Assembly (NCBI GenBank): GCA_036937835.1
Contig: CM072877.1
Coordinates: 19,439,001-19,503,000 of the forward strand
From: Pampus argenteus
Taxonomy: Eukaryota > Chordata > Actinopteri > Scombriformes > Stromateidae
Direction: 5' to 3'
DNA: 64,000 nt
The translations under genes were made by a program, and so were the position numbers. Shown piece after piece: positions 45,269 to 61,600 of this stretch (positions are counted from its first letter, which is position 1; each line of letters opens with the position of its first letter). The notes below the pieces were generated by a model that made no database searches, was not told the origin of the DNA, and worked only from the letters and a program-made list of their open reading frames with translations.

Positions 45269-47765
45269 AGGCTCCAGAAACGCTTCTGCTGCGTTTTTCC
45301 TTCTTCTTCTTCTTCCCCCTCTAACACATATCACTCTCCCGCTACATTTCCCACAATCCAGCCCAACATGCCTGACTTAAAAGTCCCTGCAGATTTTTCC
45401 ATATTGTATTTTTATACTGTATTTATGCATATCACTGGTAGCCACTGAAGATAAACTCATGCAGAAAGCTTGTCCAAATATGCTGCTTTGGTGCAATATT
45501 GATGTTATTAACAAAAGGAGTCTGTCCTCTGCACTTGTTGTTTTTATACGTGTTGTTTATATCTAAAATAAGCACAAATGATGTTTCACATGAATTGTTT
45601 CTGGGGCTTTATTTGTTAGGTAAATATGGCAAATAATTAAGCACAGTTCAATCTGAAGGGAAAATGAAGCATCTGTCCAACTCTACATTCCTGTAAAGCT
45701 ACGAACCAATCTGACTTGATACTGCCATGTTTTACGTCCAGTAGCATTTTACAAAGGCCTTCTTCCAGTGTATCAACCTAAAGGCTGCAGTATGCTGAAA
45801 AAGAAACTAGTTCCAAGTTAATTAAAAAGAGAGAGAGAGAGCTTACTTTCTCACCTCGACTCTTCTGATCAGTCGCTGCGTGTGAAACGTCTGTTGTGTC
45901 ATTGACAGGGAGTTTAGACGCTGTTTGACTTCTTATGAAGCTTACTGAAGCCGTCGATGTTAACCTATTGAAAACTAAGTAACACTACAAACTTGAGCAA
46001 AGTTCACTTTTGACCTTGGAAACAAAACTTACTACAATCTACAATAACTGGGAAATTCGATCAAAAACTCCAGAAAACCTCCTAAAAGGACGACTTGTGG
46101 TGAAGATTCCTCAATCGATTACTGTTTCCAAGGTCACAAATGAGCTTTTAATCTCAATATTTTGTGCATACGGGTTAATATCCTTGAATTATGCCACTGA
46201 AAGTTACTGAGAAATTGTTGTAATTGTTGATGAAGATGATGATGATGTTGCATTTTGTTATTTATTTTCTGATCACGAACCAGTAAATATCCCTAAAGGG
46301 AAATAAGCTAGCACTGATTAAAGTGTGTAGTCTGTAGTAGGACTACTGTAGTAACGGCTGGCTTTATTACAGAAACTCGCCCAGATGAAACTATTGCAGC
46401 CTCTACTAACCTTTAGTTTTTGCACTGTCTACTTTAAAGTTTTCTTTCTGAACAGAAGTTATTTTATCCAGGACAGGTTATTCAGTGTCCCACTTCACCC
46501 TCCTGAAAGCTAAACTGTGATGTTTTGGGAAATACAGTTATTCCATTTCTAGTGGAGTTTTAACACTAGTTTACAGCTCTCATATCTGACCGGGATGCTG
46601 CAGACGCATAAAGGGGACATATTATGCACATTCACAAATGTATATTCATTTTCTGGCTCTACTGAATATCTCTGCATGGTTTCCAGTTAAAACCTCCTTA
46701 TTGATCTTATCCTGGTCCTTTCTGCAGCCCCTCAGTTCAGCCTCTGTCTGAAACAGGACGTTTTCGCTCGATATTTTGTGTTTATTAATCAGCTTTAATG
46801 GTACTAATAGGCGGCTAGCTAACTGATAAATATGGAAATAGTAGCAATTTCCTCATCTAAGCTAACGCTAACTCTCCACCAGAAGGCAATATTGTGTATT
46901 TCTCAAAATGTCGTCCCCGTTCCTCTTCAGATTAAACGTATATAGCAACATGTATTCGACCTATCGTGTTGTAAAGCACAGTTTTTGGATCATATTGAAT
47001 CTCCAGTGTAACCGTGTGAAGGCTTTAATACATGACGTGACCAACAATTCACACTCGTCTCTGTAAATACAAACAAAAGCTTTTATGTGTACTACATTTT
47101 TATTTTTCTGCCCTGTTGATAAGATTGACATTGTTGTATACGGACGTTTCCAGTGGATTTAAAAAGCCTGTTTGTATAAATACTGACTTTAAAATATTGT
47201 TATACTTATACCTATATATCTATATATAAAAGTAATGCGTCTAATTATTAGTGTAATGTTTTATATGTAACAATTTCAGCGTCTATAAGTGGTTTTAAAC
47301 CCTTTTACAGATGTTGACGTGATGTAAGATGTCACTGTTTTCTATGTGCTGTATACTCCAACAGTCCAATAGAAATACTTAAAAAACAAACTCTTCTTGT
47401 CGTGTTTTTTCTCTGTAGCAGCAGGCAGGTGTGTTACCTCTGACACATTAAACCTCATAGGACGGTGTAGTTTATCTGCTGCACGCCTCATTATAGCTTC
47501 ATCCCCAGGTCCATTCACTCCTGAGAGCTTCAGGCAGCAGAAAGAGCCTCCTCCATTTTTCATGAGCTCCAGATGGATGTTTCATGAAGAAAGTTTACTT
47601 CTGCAAATCATAGCTTCCAGAAAAATCATAGTTTCCAGAAAATGTTGTGTCTTAAAAAGGAGTTAAATAAGTCTGCACGCTCCAAAGTTATTAAAACACT
47701 TTTACTTACACAACCCGGTCAAAAGATGAATTAGGTCGCCTGTGAAATATAGAGTTTGACACAAG
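45269..47765 (+). other. clip1 3' UTR and downstream flank
   Basis: No further coding sequence. ATTAAA at about 46316 is one possible polyadenylation signal; the transcript end cannot be determined. TATA-rich stretches lie near 47200-47235. Confidence 0.4.
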
Positions 47766-47774
47766 TGCAGTACA

Positions 47775-47950
47775 GACAGCGGTGGAAGAAGTATTTAGAT
47801 TTACTAAGGTACAAATACCAATACAGCAATATGAGAGTACTCCATTACAAGTAAAAGTCCTGCATGAATATTCTTACTTAAGTAACAGTACATAAGTATA
47901 GTGATCTTGATGTAGTTAAAGTACTGCAGTAACAGTACTATATACAGTAA
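47775..47950. mobile_element. Fragment of the fish repeat beginning with GGTGGAAGAAGTATTTAGAT
   Basis: Shares the segment around GTACATAAGTATAGTGATC and GTAGTTAAAGTACTGCAG with 4200, 19300 and 25700. It shows the left end of the family that also hosts the MITE in the duplicated block. Confidence 0.6.
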
Positions 47951-48234
47951 TATATATAACTATAAGTATTTGTGTTTAATACAACTCCCATGCATGTGAT
48001 AATACTATAAAAACACTGCTTGGAACAGTAATACTTACTAATCACTTGTATAAGTTTCATATTGAAGCAGTTTGTGTTTCAGACACTGAATGATTTAAAG
48101 TAAAACTACCAACAACTTCTGATATTAATTACTAATTATCACTCAATAATAATAGAGGTAGTTTGATGAAGTTCAATGTTTCCTTTTCACCATAAAAAAA
48201 AAAAAAAGAAAAACTCCCAAAAAGTTTTGTGAAT

Positions 48235-48240
48235 TTTATT
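48235..48240 (-). terminator. Candidate polyadenylation signal for bcl7a
   Basis: AATAAA on the minus strand about 2.47 kb beyond the bcl7a stop codon, with T-rich minus-strand sequence beyond. It would give a long 3' UTR, as in mammalian BCL7A. Weak evidence. Confidence 0.3.
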
Positions 48241-49170
48241 AAGAAAACAAAACCATTGGACAAGATAAAAACCAAGCACTACTGATGGAATAAATAAATC
48301 AAACCAAACCATAAATCTGTACAAGATCTAAACTGAAACAAAAATGGTCCCAAAGAAAAAAAACAAAACAACATAAAACAGATTTTATATCTCACAGCTC
48401 TTTTTTTTTTTTGTTACACACAATTATGAGCAAACTATAAGCAATCGGCTCGATCAGGTGAAAGCTACAACATAAGTGAGATTTATTTCTAAACTGAGTG
48501 TAATAATGCTGTTTATAACTGTTAATGTCAATACAATAGCATTTTAAGATCCAGTGCTGCTGGACTGGGAATGAGGTATATGCTAATCCATCCTCTAAAC
48601 CGAGACAATTTATTTTAATTTCTTTTTCTCTCCATCCATGTAAAATGCTGATTTGCTGTAATTCTGCATCATAGCGTTCTTCCGAAGCCCCTCTTGTTGT
48701 ATGAAGCTGTTGGTTTGATTTCAATCCATATTCACAAGCAAATAATTGATCAGTGAAACTAAATGTTACATGTGTGAGGTTGTACATTTAGAGGTCATAG
48801 GTCTGAATCCGTACTATAAAGTTCAAGTAAGTTGCACAAAATCTGCACAAAACCGAGAGCTTGATGCCACACGTCTGGATTCAGCCGACAGACAGCACCT
48901 AGAAGGATCCGAACCGGCGTTTGACCCTTCAGCCACGAGCTACAGAGACATGTGTAGGTCAGAGTTAAGTAGTGATACACACAACATTTACAGAGATGAG
49001 ACGTGAAGTCGTGATCCGTTTCTACATCAGCGGAGAAAAACAACAACAACAACAACAACGACAACAAAGTTCAACCTGAAGAAGACGCAGAACAGCGACC
49101 AGGAAGTCTGACTGGAGAGGTTTGCAGATGTTACAGAAACTTAAAATTACTTCTGGGTAGTGTTCAAATT

Positions 49171-49688
49171 TAAAGGGATAGTTTGGCATTTTTGGGAAAG
49201 ATGCTTATTTGCCTTCTTTGAGTCAGATGAGACTTTAAAATCTGTTAAATACGAAGCTGAAGGCTGGAAGCAAGATGGAAACAGTCAAAATGTTAAACAA
49301 TAAACGGAAGAAAAAGCAGCTCCAAAGTTCTTATAATAATTAACACGTCGTATCTGGTTTGTTTAACGGTTTCCATCCCAGAAGTCACGGCTCAACGACG
49401 CCTGTTAATTAGTGACAGACTAGAAAAAAACACACAACAGAGCAGCAACTTCCTGGATGAAAACTCTGGTTGTTGCTTGGAGTAAACAAACAAGATACGT
49501 TAGCATTAAAGGTGCCTGACGACATTAAAGGTTCATCAGATAATTCACAGTACTGGTCGGCTGATTTTTGAGACAGGCTAGCCGTTTCCACCCGCTTCCA
49601 GTCTTTATGCTAAGCTAAGCTAAGCGCAGCATCTTCCGACTGTCGCTTCTCATCAAATACTTCCCAAAAATGTTGAACTATTCCTTTA
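49171..49688. mobile_element. MITE with 27-bp-range terminal inverted repeats
   Basis: Left end AAAGGGATAGTTTGGCATTT continuing TTGGGAAA; right end TTCCCAAAAATGTTGAACTA continuing TTCCTTT. The ends are imperfect inverse complements. The interior has no ORF. It lies in the presumed 3' UTR or flank of bcl7a. Confidence 0.7.
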
Positions 49689-50708
49689 GATCAAATCAAA
49701 CTGTTGTAGTCGAGTAAAATACTGGTCAGAACTGATTAGTGATGATTATAAGGCAAACAAAAACAAAACAAAAACAAAACATGGCACCAAAACCGTGTAA
49801 TCCAAAACCTGCTTGACCTAAAACGTGTTTGTATCGTAGCACCTCAAGGCACACCTGTGCTACCTAATCCAAGAGTTTAACCTGACCAGTACCGTCGTCA
49901 TCGTCGTTGTCTTCTACGAACCACAAACTAACTCACTTAAAAAAACAAACAAACAAAACAAAACAATGGAGAACTTTTCATGGATAGAGGAAAAAGACTT
50001 CCACTACAGCAGCAAATCTATCTGTGATCGATTGTGACATACCATAACAGTGCATTGACCCTCCTGAGAAAAAAAAACTTAAACATTTCCTAAACAAATA
50101 TAGAACATTAGTCTAACAGGAGGCTGATCGGGAGGATTGATGTGACGTGGTCTTTAGGGTGGAGGTTCCTCCCACCGCCGCTGATCTGAGACCAGGTTAG
50201 CCACTGCGAGCATCCTGAGCTAAACCGTTAGCGGTAAAACGTTTAAAAGCCGTCTCAGAGCAGCGGACGGGATCAACCTCGTCCTAATCTGGATCCCCAA
50301 TGTTAACTCTTTTAGTCACAGGTGCAGGTCAGTGTTTCTGGTCTGACCTAGCTCGACTGATAGCGCCGCCGGCTGCCCCCTCCTGGTCGCCGAGGGGATC
50401 GCAGCCTGGGGTTCGGAGCTTCTCTTGGCATTAGCGAAAAGTGTGGAGAACTGGAAGGAAGCACGGAGGGGACCAGTGAATAGAGGTAATATCCATTCTC
50501 CCTCTGTGGCAGAGGAGGATTAGAGGGCAGAGGAAGAGGAGGAGGAGGAGGAGGGAAGAGAGACGTCCATTCTCCCTTTTGGTAAGTTTAGGTAGAGAAG
50601 AGGAGGGGGGGGAAAGAGCCGGTGTATCCATTAGCCCTAAATTATCTAGAGTTAATAGAGAGAGGAGCAGAAAGACGGAAAGAGAGAAACGACTCAGCCC
50701 CAAAACAT

Positions 50709-55190
<4,482 letters not shown>

Positions 55191-55194
55191 GATA

Positions 55195-55198
55195 GATT

Positions 55199-55284
<86 letters not shown>

Positions 55285-55300
55285 CTCCATTAATCCCAAA
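55195..55300 (-). repeat. GATA tetranucleotide microsatellite at a retroelement 3' tail
   Basis: About 86 bp of GATA repeats followed by GACTCCATTAATCCCAAAACT, the reverse complement of a GGGATTAAT tail. Same family as 3985-4196 but opposite orientation. Confidence 0.85.
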
Positions 55301-55747
55301 ACTGGGAAAGTTCTTTAGTTCTTGACTGAAAGTTTTAAATTATATTTTTCAGTTTTATAACCACAGTTTTTTATACTTTCAAAACCAACTTTCAGACTGA
55401 AATGAAAAAAAATGTTTAAATAGAATTAAAGTTCAAATTACCGTAATTTGGATATTTCCGATGGCACATGAACACAGCGCGACGTTTTGGGGACAAAAAC
55501 GTGCTACGTCATCTTTTCGCGACACGTCAACACGCAGCCGTATCATCACACGATAAGCTAACTCTGCAAATAGTTAAAATAAAACTAAAACACAGAATCG
55601 AGGGTGATTTTATCGTAACAAGCTGAACGTGTGATTGAAACTGTGTGTTTAAAACATTTATTTAGTGTCATTCGTTCATATTCTGGTTTGAAGGAAGACT
55701 GACGGTTTGTTTTAACTCTTAAAAACAGGCTGGTGGTGAGTTTCAGG

Positions 55748-58589
55748 ATGAACGAAGACGGTAAGTTGTGTCAAGCTTGTCATTTAGCTCGTTGTTTGTA
55801 GTTAGACGAGTTCAGAAATGTTCAAGTCTTAAATCAACAGTCAGTAAATGAACAGTGATCATGTGTTTGTTGCTGTAATCATCCTCCTGTTCATACTGAC
55901 CATTAGATCCCTTCATAATACACTTACAATGGAAGTGATGGAGATTTAAAAGCTAATCTGAAGCTTCAAATCCAGCAGATATGTTTCAACGTTACAGTGT
56001 TTTTAGAGCCAAAGTCCCTCTTTTTGTTCCTGTACTTCCACCACAGCTCAACAGGGAAACACAAAGAGGGAATTTGATGCTAAACAGACTGTAAATGTGT
56101 CAGATATCCACTTGATATGACTAACTCACACTGGTGAAGCCTCAGAGAAGCTTCACATCTACTTTAAATGATTTTAACCTCCATCACTGACACTGAAAGC
56201 ACATTTGAAGCAGATCTTTGAACAGCCAGTATGAACAGGAGCAATGATTACAGTCACTTCATATAAACACCTGACTGATGCTTTAACACACACTAAAATT
56301 AAAAACTGTGAACCCGTCCTTTAACTGTGTCTCACTGTAATCTGAGTCAGAACTGGTGGAGTACTTCAGGGCTCAGATGAGGAAGGACCCTGACATGGCC
56401 TCCGCTGTGGCCGCTATCCGCACTCTGCTCGAATTCCTGAAGAGAGACAAAGGTGCGTCAAAGGTGCATCATTTCTCTTAGTTGTGGTGACTGTCGCTCA
56501 TGACGCTGCTGCGGTTTGACGAGCTGTCTCCGCCTCCTCAGGAGAGACGATTCTGGGCCTGAGGGAGAGCCTGATGTGGGCCACAGACTGCCTGACAGGG
56601 GTGGACTCGTCTGTGGCCGTTTCCTCTGGAGGAGAGCTGTTCCTGCGCTTCATCAGCCTCACATCACTGGAACACCAGGTGAAAGTCCGGCCTGGGACAC
56701 TGACTACTCTTATTAGTATAAGTACCGTGTCTGTTTTATTCTACTTGGTACTTCCATCCTGCTCTGTTTCAGAGGTAAATATTGAAAAAACTTGATGACT
56801 TGATTATCTTTGTAACTCCGCCTGTCAGGATTTGTCCCGCTGTAAGAAGGTGATGGAGGAGAGAGGAGAACTCTTTCTGGAGAAGATCTCGATGTCCAGG
56901 ACCAAAGTCGCCAAACTCTGTCATACCTTCATCAAAGATGGAGCTGTAGGTCCAGTATTTATTTTACACTTCTGCTCTTGGTACAAACTGTGTGGAATAT
57001 TCAATAATTCAATAACTTTTCCTTCTTTGTCTTCAAAATGACAAACACAGAAAATCCTGACTCACTCGTACTCCAGAGTCGTCCTCAGGGTGCTGGAAAA
57101 AGCTGCTGGAGAGAAGAAACGCTTCTCCATCTACGTGACTGAATCACAGCCCGACGCAGCCGGGTGAGTGAAAACTGTCAACAAAGTGTTTATTCTACAC
57201 AAACAGTCACTGAGGCGGTTTTTACTTTTGTCTATCCAGGCGACAGATGGCAGAAGCCCTGAGGAAACTCAATGTTCCAGTAACGGTTGTCCTGGATGCA
57301 GCTGTGGGGTAAATATATATATGTGTATATGTTAAAAAAATACACTTTTCACATGAATTGAGTTTCAGTTAGTGTGATGTCGTTCTTCACAGGTATGTCT
57401 TGGAGAAGGTAGATCTTGTTATTGTCGGTGCAGAGGGAGTTGTGGAGAGTGGAGGGATCATCAACAAGGTGTGTTCCAGTAAATAGTCTGGTATCATATA
57501 GATGAAGCTACCCTCTTCATATCCATATCTCTGCTCATATATCTGAATGTTTTGCTTTGGTTCTTGCAGATCGGCACTTATCAGACGGCCTTGTGCTCTA
57601 AAGCTCACAACAAGCCCTTCTATGTTGTGGCAGAGAGTTTCAAGTTTGTCCGTCTCTATCCGCTCAACCAACAAGACGTTCCAGATAAATTTAAGGTATC
57701 ATGTAATACACAGTATGTCTTCAGCAAAGGCAAAAAAAATCATGTCCAGTTATTATTTTTATTATTAAAACAAAAACATGTTGCAGGTTTTCTCCCATCT
57801 TGCTTTAGTTCAGACTGAGATTTCTACACATTCATGTTCCCCAGAGGATAAATGCTGTTCATGTTGATCTCCTGACTTTTCTATTAGCACCAACAGCAGG
57901 TCAAAGTCTTCAATTATCCACTGAAATCTTATAATTAAAGGTACATCATGTAGATGCAGGGATATTCAAAAAAAAAAAAAAAAGTAGTGGCCGTCTTCTG
58001 ACTCAAAGCCAAATTTCCTACAAACGTTTTCAGAGGATGAAACCTACTGACTTCCCCTCTAGCGCCACCATGAGGTTGATATTTTTGGTTTTTAGTGAAA
58101 TGTCTCAACTATTCGATCCTTTAACTTTTCATCATCAGGTCAAAAATTTTAGTTTAATATTTGTGTTTATTGCTAATTAGCTCATTTTAGCTATAATTAT
58201 TAAGTAAGTTAGTCGCAGTTTGACATTTTCTGTTATTACGACTGTGTTTTATTATATTGTGATTGTGTTCATACAGCAGCCTCCACTTGTGTCCAAATAC
58301 ATTAACACATATCTGTTTACAACAACATCATAGTGTGTTTATTTATTAATGAAGACAACCAGAGCTGCTCGCACGCCTGCAGACTCTTCATCTTGTTTTA
58401 ATATATTTTTACATGTTCTCCTTCTTTTCACAGTACAAAGCAGATACTCTGAAGACTGTACAGAACCTGTCAGAGGAACATCCGATGATCGATTACACAC
58501 CTCCCTCCCTCATCACCCTCCTCTTCACCGACCTGGGAGTCCTCACGCCATCAGCTGTCAGCGACGAGCTCATCAAGCTTTATTTATAA
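55748..58589 (+). CDS. eif2b1: Translation initiation factor eIF2B subunit alpha
   Basis: Coding exons: 55748-55760, 56351-56452, 56542-56678, 56829-56945, 57051-57163, 57240-57308, 57393-57468, 57570-57695, 58434-58589; phases agree, giving 302 residues (human 305). Diagnostic segments: MASAVAAIRTLLEFLKRDKG, GVDSSVAVSSGGELFLRFIS, CHTFIKDGA, LTHSYSRVVLRVLE, VTESQPDAAG, NVPVTVVLDAAVGYVLEK, LVIVGAEGVVESGGIINKIG, NKPFYVVAESFKFVRLYPLNQQDVPDKFK and the end LTPSAVSDELIKLYL. The alpha subunit forms the regulatory core of the eIF2B decamer that reactivates eIF2 and senses eIF2 phosphorylation and sugar phosphates. The first coding exon is only 13 nt. The gene converges on ddx55, with 91 bp between stop codons. 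Confidence 0.96.
55840..56327. mobile_element. MITE-like interspersed repeat in eif2b1 intron 1
   Basis: Second copy of the repeat at 5518-6325, left end truncated, right end TGAACCCGTCCTTTAA. It nearly abuts exon 2 (56351), so the acceptor region of that exon lies just outside the element. Confidence 0.6.
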
Positions 58590-58614
58590 CTGTGCCTCAC
58601 AATTCTCCAATAAA
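58579..58614. terminator. Overlapping opposed polyadenylation signals of ddx55 and eif2b1
   Basis: Plus-strand AATAAA at 58609-58614 for eif2b1. Minus-strand AATAAA (plus TTTATT at 58579-58584) for ddx55 lies in the last coding triplets of eif2b1. Use of both would make the mRNA 3' ends overlap. Confidence 0.5.
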
Positions 58615-58680
58615 AAACACACATTACCAAAAAGGGGAAAACGGATGCGTCTTTATGTCTAACTGAAAACGGCTGTTTGA

Positions 58681-61600
58681 TCAGACGTCCTCTAGTTCTG
58701 GTTCTTCTGTTTTGTGTTTTGACTTTGGTGCGCTTGTTATCTGTTTCTCAAAGTCCTCCTCACTGATTTGCCCTTTTTTTAGTTTCTTGAGCAGTCGGGT
58801 GTCGTTTAAAATCTCCTTCATGTCTTCATCGTCCACGTCGGAGTCCTGCAGACACAGAAAAGGAAAAAAAAAAATCACATTAAAGTTGTAAACGCATGTA
58901 GAACTCATGTATGAGGTTTTATCAGTGTTTTATACCTCGTGCTTCCTCTTGGCTGCTCTCTTTTTCCTGCGCTCCTTCTTGCTCGTCTGTTTCGACCACG
59001 CCTTGTTCCTCACAAAGTTCTTCTTGTGCGGGAACGGCTCCTCTTTCTCTTTCTCCTTGAGCTCCGCCAGCATCTTGCGTCTCTGTTTCTCCCTGTGCTT
59101 GTCTTTGTAACGGATGGTTTCGGTGTCTACTGTCGTCTCGATGAAGCCAGGAAGCTTTTTCCCTCTGAGTTCAGGCATCTTCGGCAGACGGAGGAGGGCG
59201 AAGCCGCGAGCCAAGGCGGCAAAGTCCAGATCTAGATGAAGAAATATAGCACAAAATGTTGCTGCTTGTACGTTGTGCATAATGCAGAAAATAAATCGAA
59301 GATGTCGAGTGGCTGTTTTTACCTTTGATTCTGAAGATGAGGTTACACTCGTGTTTGGCGTAGGCCTGGACGAATGAGACGAAGGCCCTCATGCCTCTGT
59401 CAAACATGGCGCGGTCCGCCAGAGCCATGGCCTTCACTTTAGGCAGCACGTCCACAACGTCGCTTACAGGAGACATTTTCTCAAGCGGGCACTGAAGTAA
59501 AAAATAAAATAAAATATTTATGAGTGTCGGACTGTTGAAGAAGCCAACATCAGGTGAATCTCTCATCCAGTGTTCATTTTAAACAACTGATTTTACATAA
59601 TAAAATACTGCAATAGTGTGATTCCCTTAAATCATGTGACCAACATGTCTGCATCTTAAAAGTAGAAGAATATCTGCCACGACTTCAACTATTGCCAAGG
59701 TACAAAATGTTGAAAGATTTCTACTTAATTTGAGCATCATGTAAACTTAAAAAAAAATACATTTAAGTATAAAACTCACTTTCTGGTTGATGGCCAAGAA
59801 ATTGACGTAGGATTCCTCCATCGGCAGCAGGAAGACGAGGGCGTTTCCCAGGTTACCGATACGTGCTGTTCGACCGCATCGATGTACGAAGGCACTGAGA
59901 CAAAAAATAAAAAACATCTGTGAAATTAAGATCAAGTAAAATGTTCAAAACTGAAAAGAAGTCAGAGCCATAAATAAATGATGGTTTGATTCAGCAGTAG
60001 TCAAGTAGCTCTGTCTACTTAAGACTAATCTAAATGTAAATCTTAAAAAAAAAAACCTCAAATTTATAATTTCATATTTTAAAGACTGTCCAATAATTTC
60101 CTTAAAAACAGCTGAGCGCTGTTTTTTTTTTTTTTTTTTTTTTAAACAAATGTAACTCAAAACGAAGGACAGTGCATTTGTTGGGGACTATTTTTGGCAG
60201 CGGATGAATCAAGTGATCAGTTCTTTGTTGGTTTTGGTATTTTCGTGGAATTTGTTGATAAGTGATTGATTGATTAACAGATATGTGAAAGGTTTCAGAC
60301 ACCTGGCGCTGCTGGGAGGATCGTACTGCAGCACCCAGTCAACGTCGGGGATGTCGATGCCTCTGGCCATGACATCCGTACACACCAAGATCCCGCTGCG
60401 ATATACAACAAGACAAAAGATCATATAGAAGCCATTACAGACATTCATCTGCACCTGTACATACAGACTCGTTCTTACCTTTTCAGAGCCCGGAAGTCTG
60501 CAAAGATCTTGTTGCGTTTATTTTTCATCTTGCCGTGGATGCAGCAGACGGTGACTTTCTTCACCAGCGTCTCCAGAGCGCGGCCGTAGTACTCCACACA
60601 CGCACAGGTGCTGGCGGGCGGACAGCAATGCGTTAGAAGGTGAAACTGACTTTTAACTGGGACACACCTTATTATTTCCCCGCCCTACTCCTCCTCTGAT
60701 TGGTTAGTACTTGTTGTCTTCGAGTGTGTTGACTTCAAGTAAAAACATCAGGGCCAATCAGAGACAGAGTAGGGAAATAAAATAAAGGGTCATCTGCAAA
60801 TAAGAGCTTAACTTACCTAAAGAAGACGAGGTTTTTCTCATGTTTGTGTTGCCGTAGAAACGTCACCAGGTTGTTGAACTTGTCCTCTGATCTGCATATC
60901 TGAAGTGATATATTATATTATTATTATTCTATAATGTCGAGCGTGTTTGATAAACGGTGTTTGTGGCGCCTGGACTCACTGTGTAGTAGTTGGAGAGTCT
61001 GGAGGGAGTTTTCTGCACGGCGGCGGTAGCGGCCACGCCTTTCTCCTTGACCGTGATGCGTACGGGGTTCCTGAGGCCGGCTCGCACCAGCTTCTCCAGC
61101 TCCTGCGTCTGAGTGGCTGAAAACAAACCTGTGCGTCTTTGTTTGGGCAGGTAGCCCAGGATGGTGTTCAGACTGGACACAAAAACAAACAGACGTCAAA
61201 ACACATAAAAATATGTTTATTTATAGCTGCAGCGATTAGTTGATCTATTTTAATAATCAAATAGTTCTTTTTAAAGCGATAATGCCAAAACGTTTGCTAC
61301 TTTCAGCATCTCATGGATGGATTTATGTTGTATTTGCGACTCTGTTATTTTCTACATCTATATCTGCACTCTGAGCACATTTATTCATTTGTTGTGTACC
61401 TGGTTTCAAAACCCATGTCGAGCAGCCTGTCGGCCTCGTCTAGAACCAACACGTCAAGACTCCTGACGGAGCTCCCGAGGTCCAGACCGTCTGACTTCCT
61501 CCTGAACATGTCCTCCAGACGGCCGGGTGTCGCAATCACAATGTTCGCCCTGAAAAACACACACACACACATTACAGCTTTTATGTGAAATACTTTCTAC

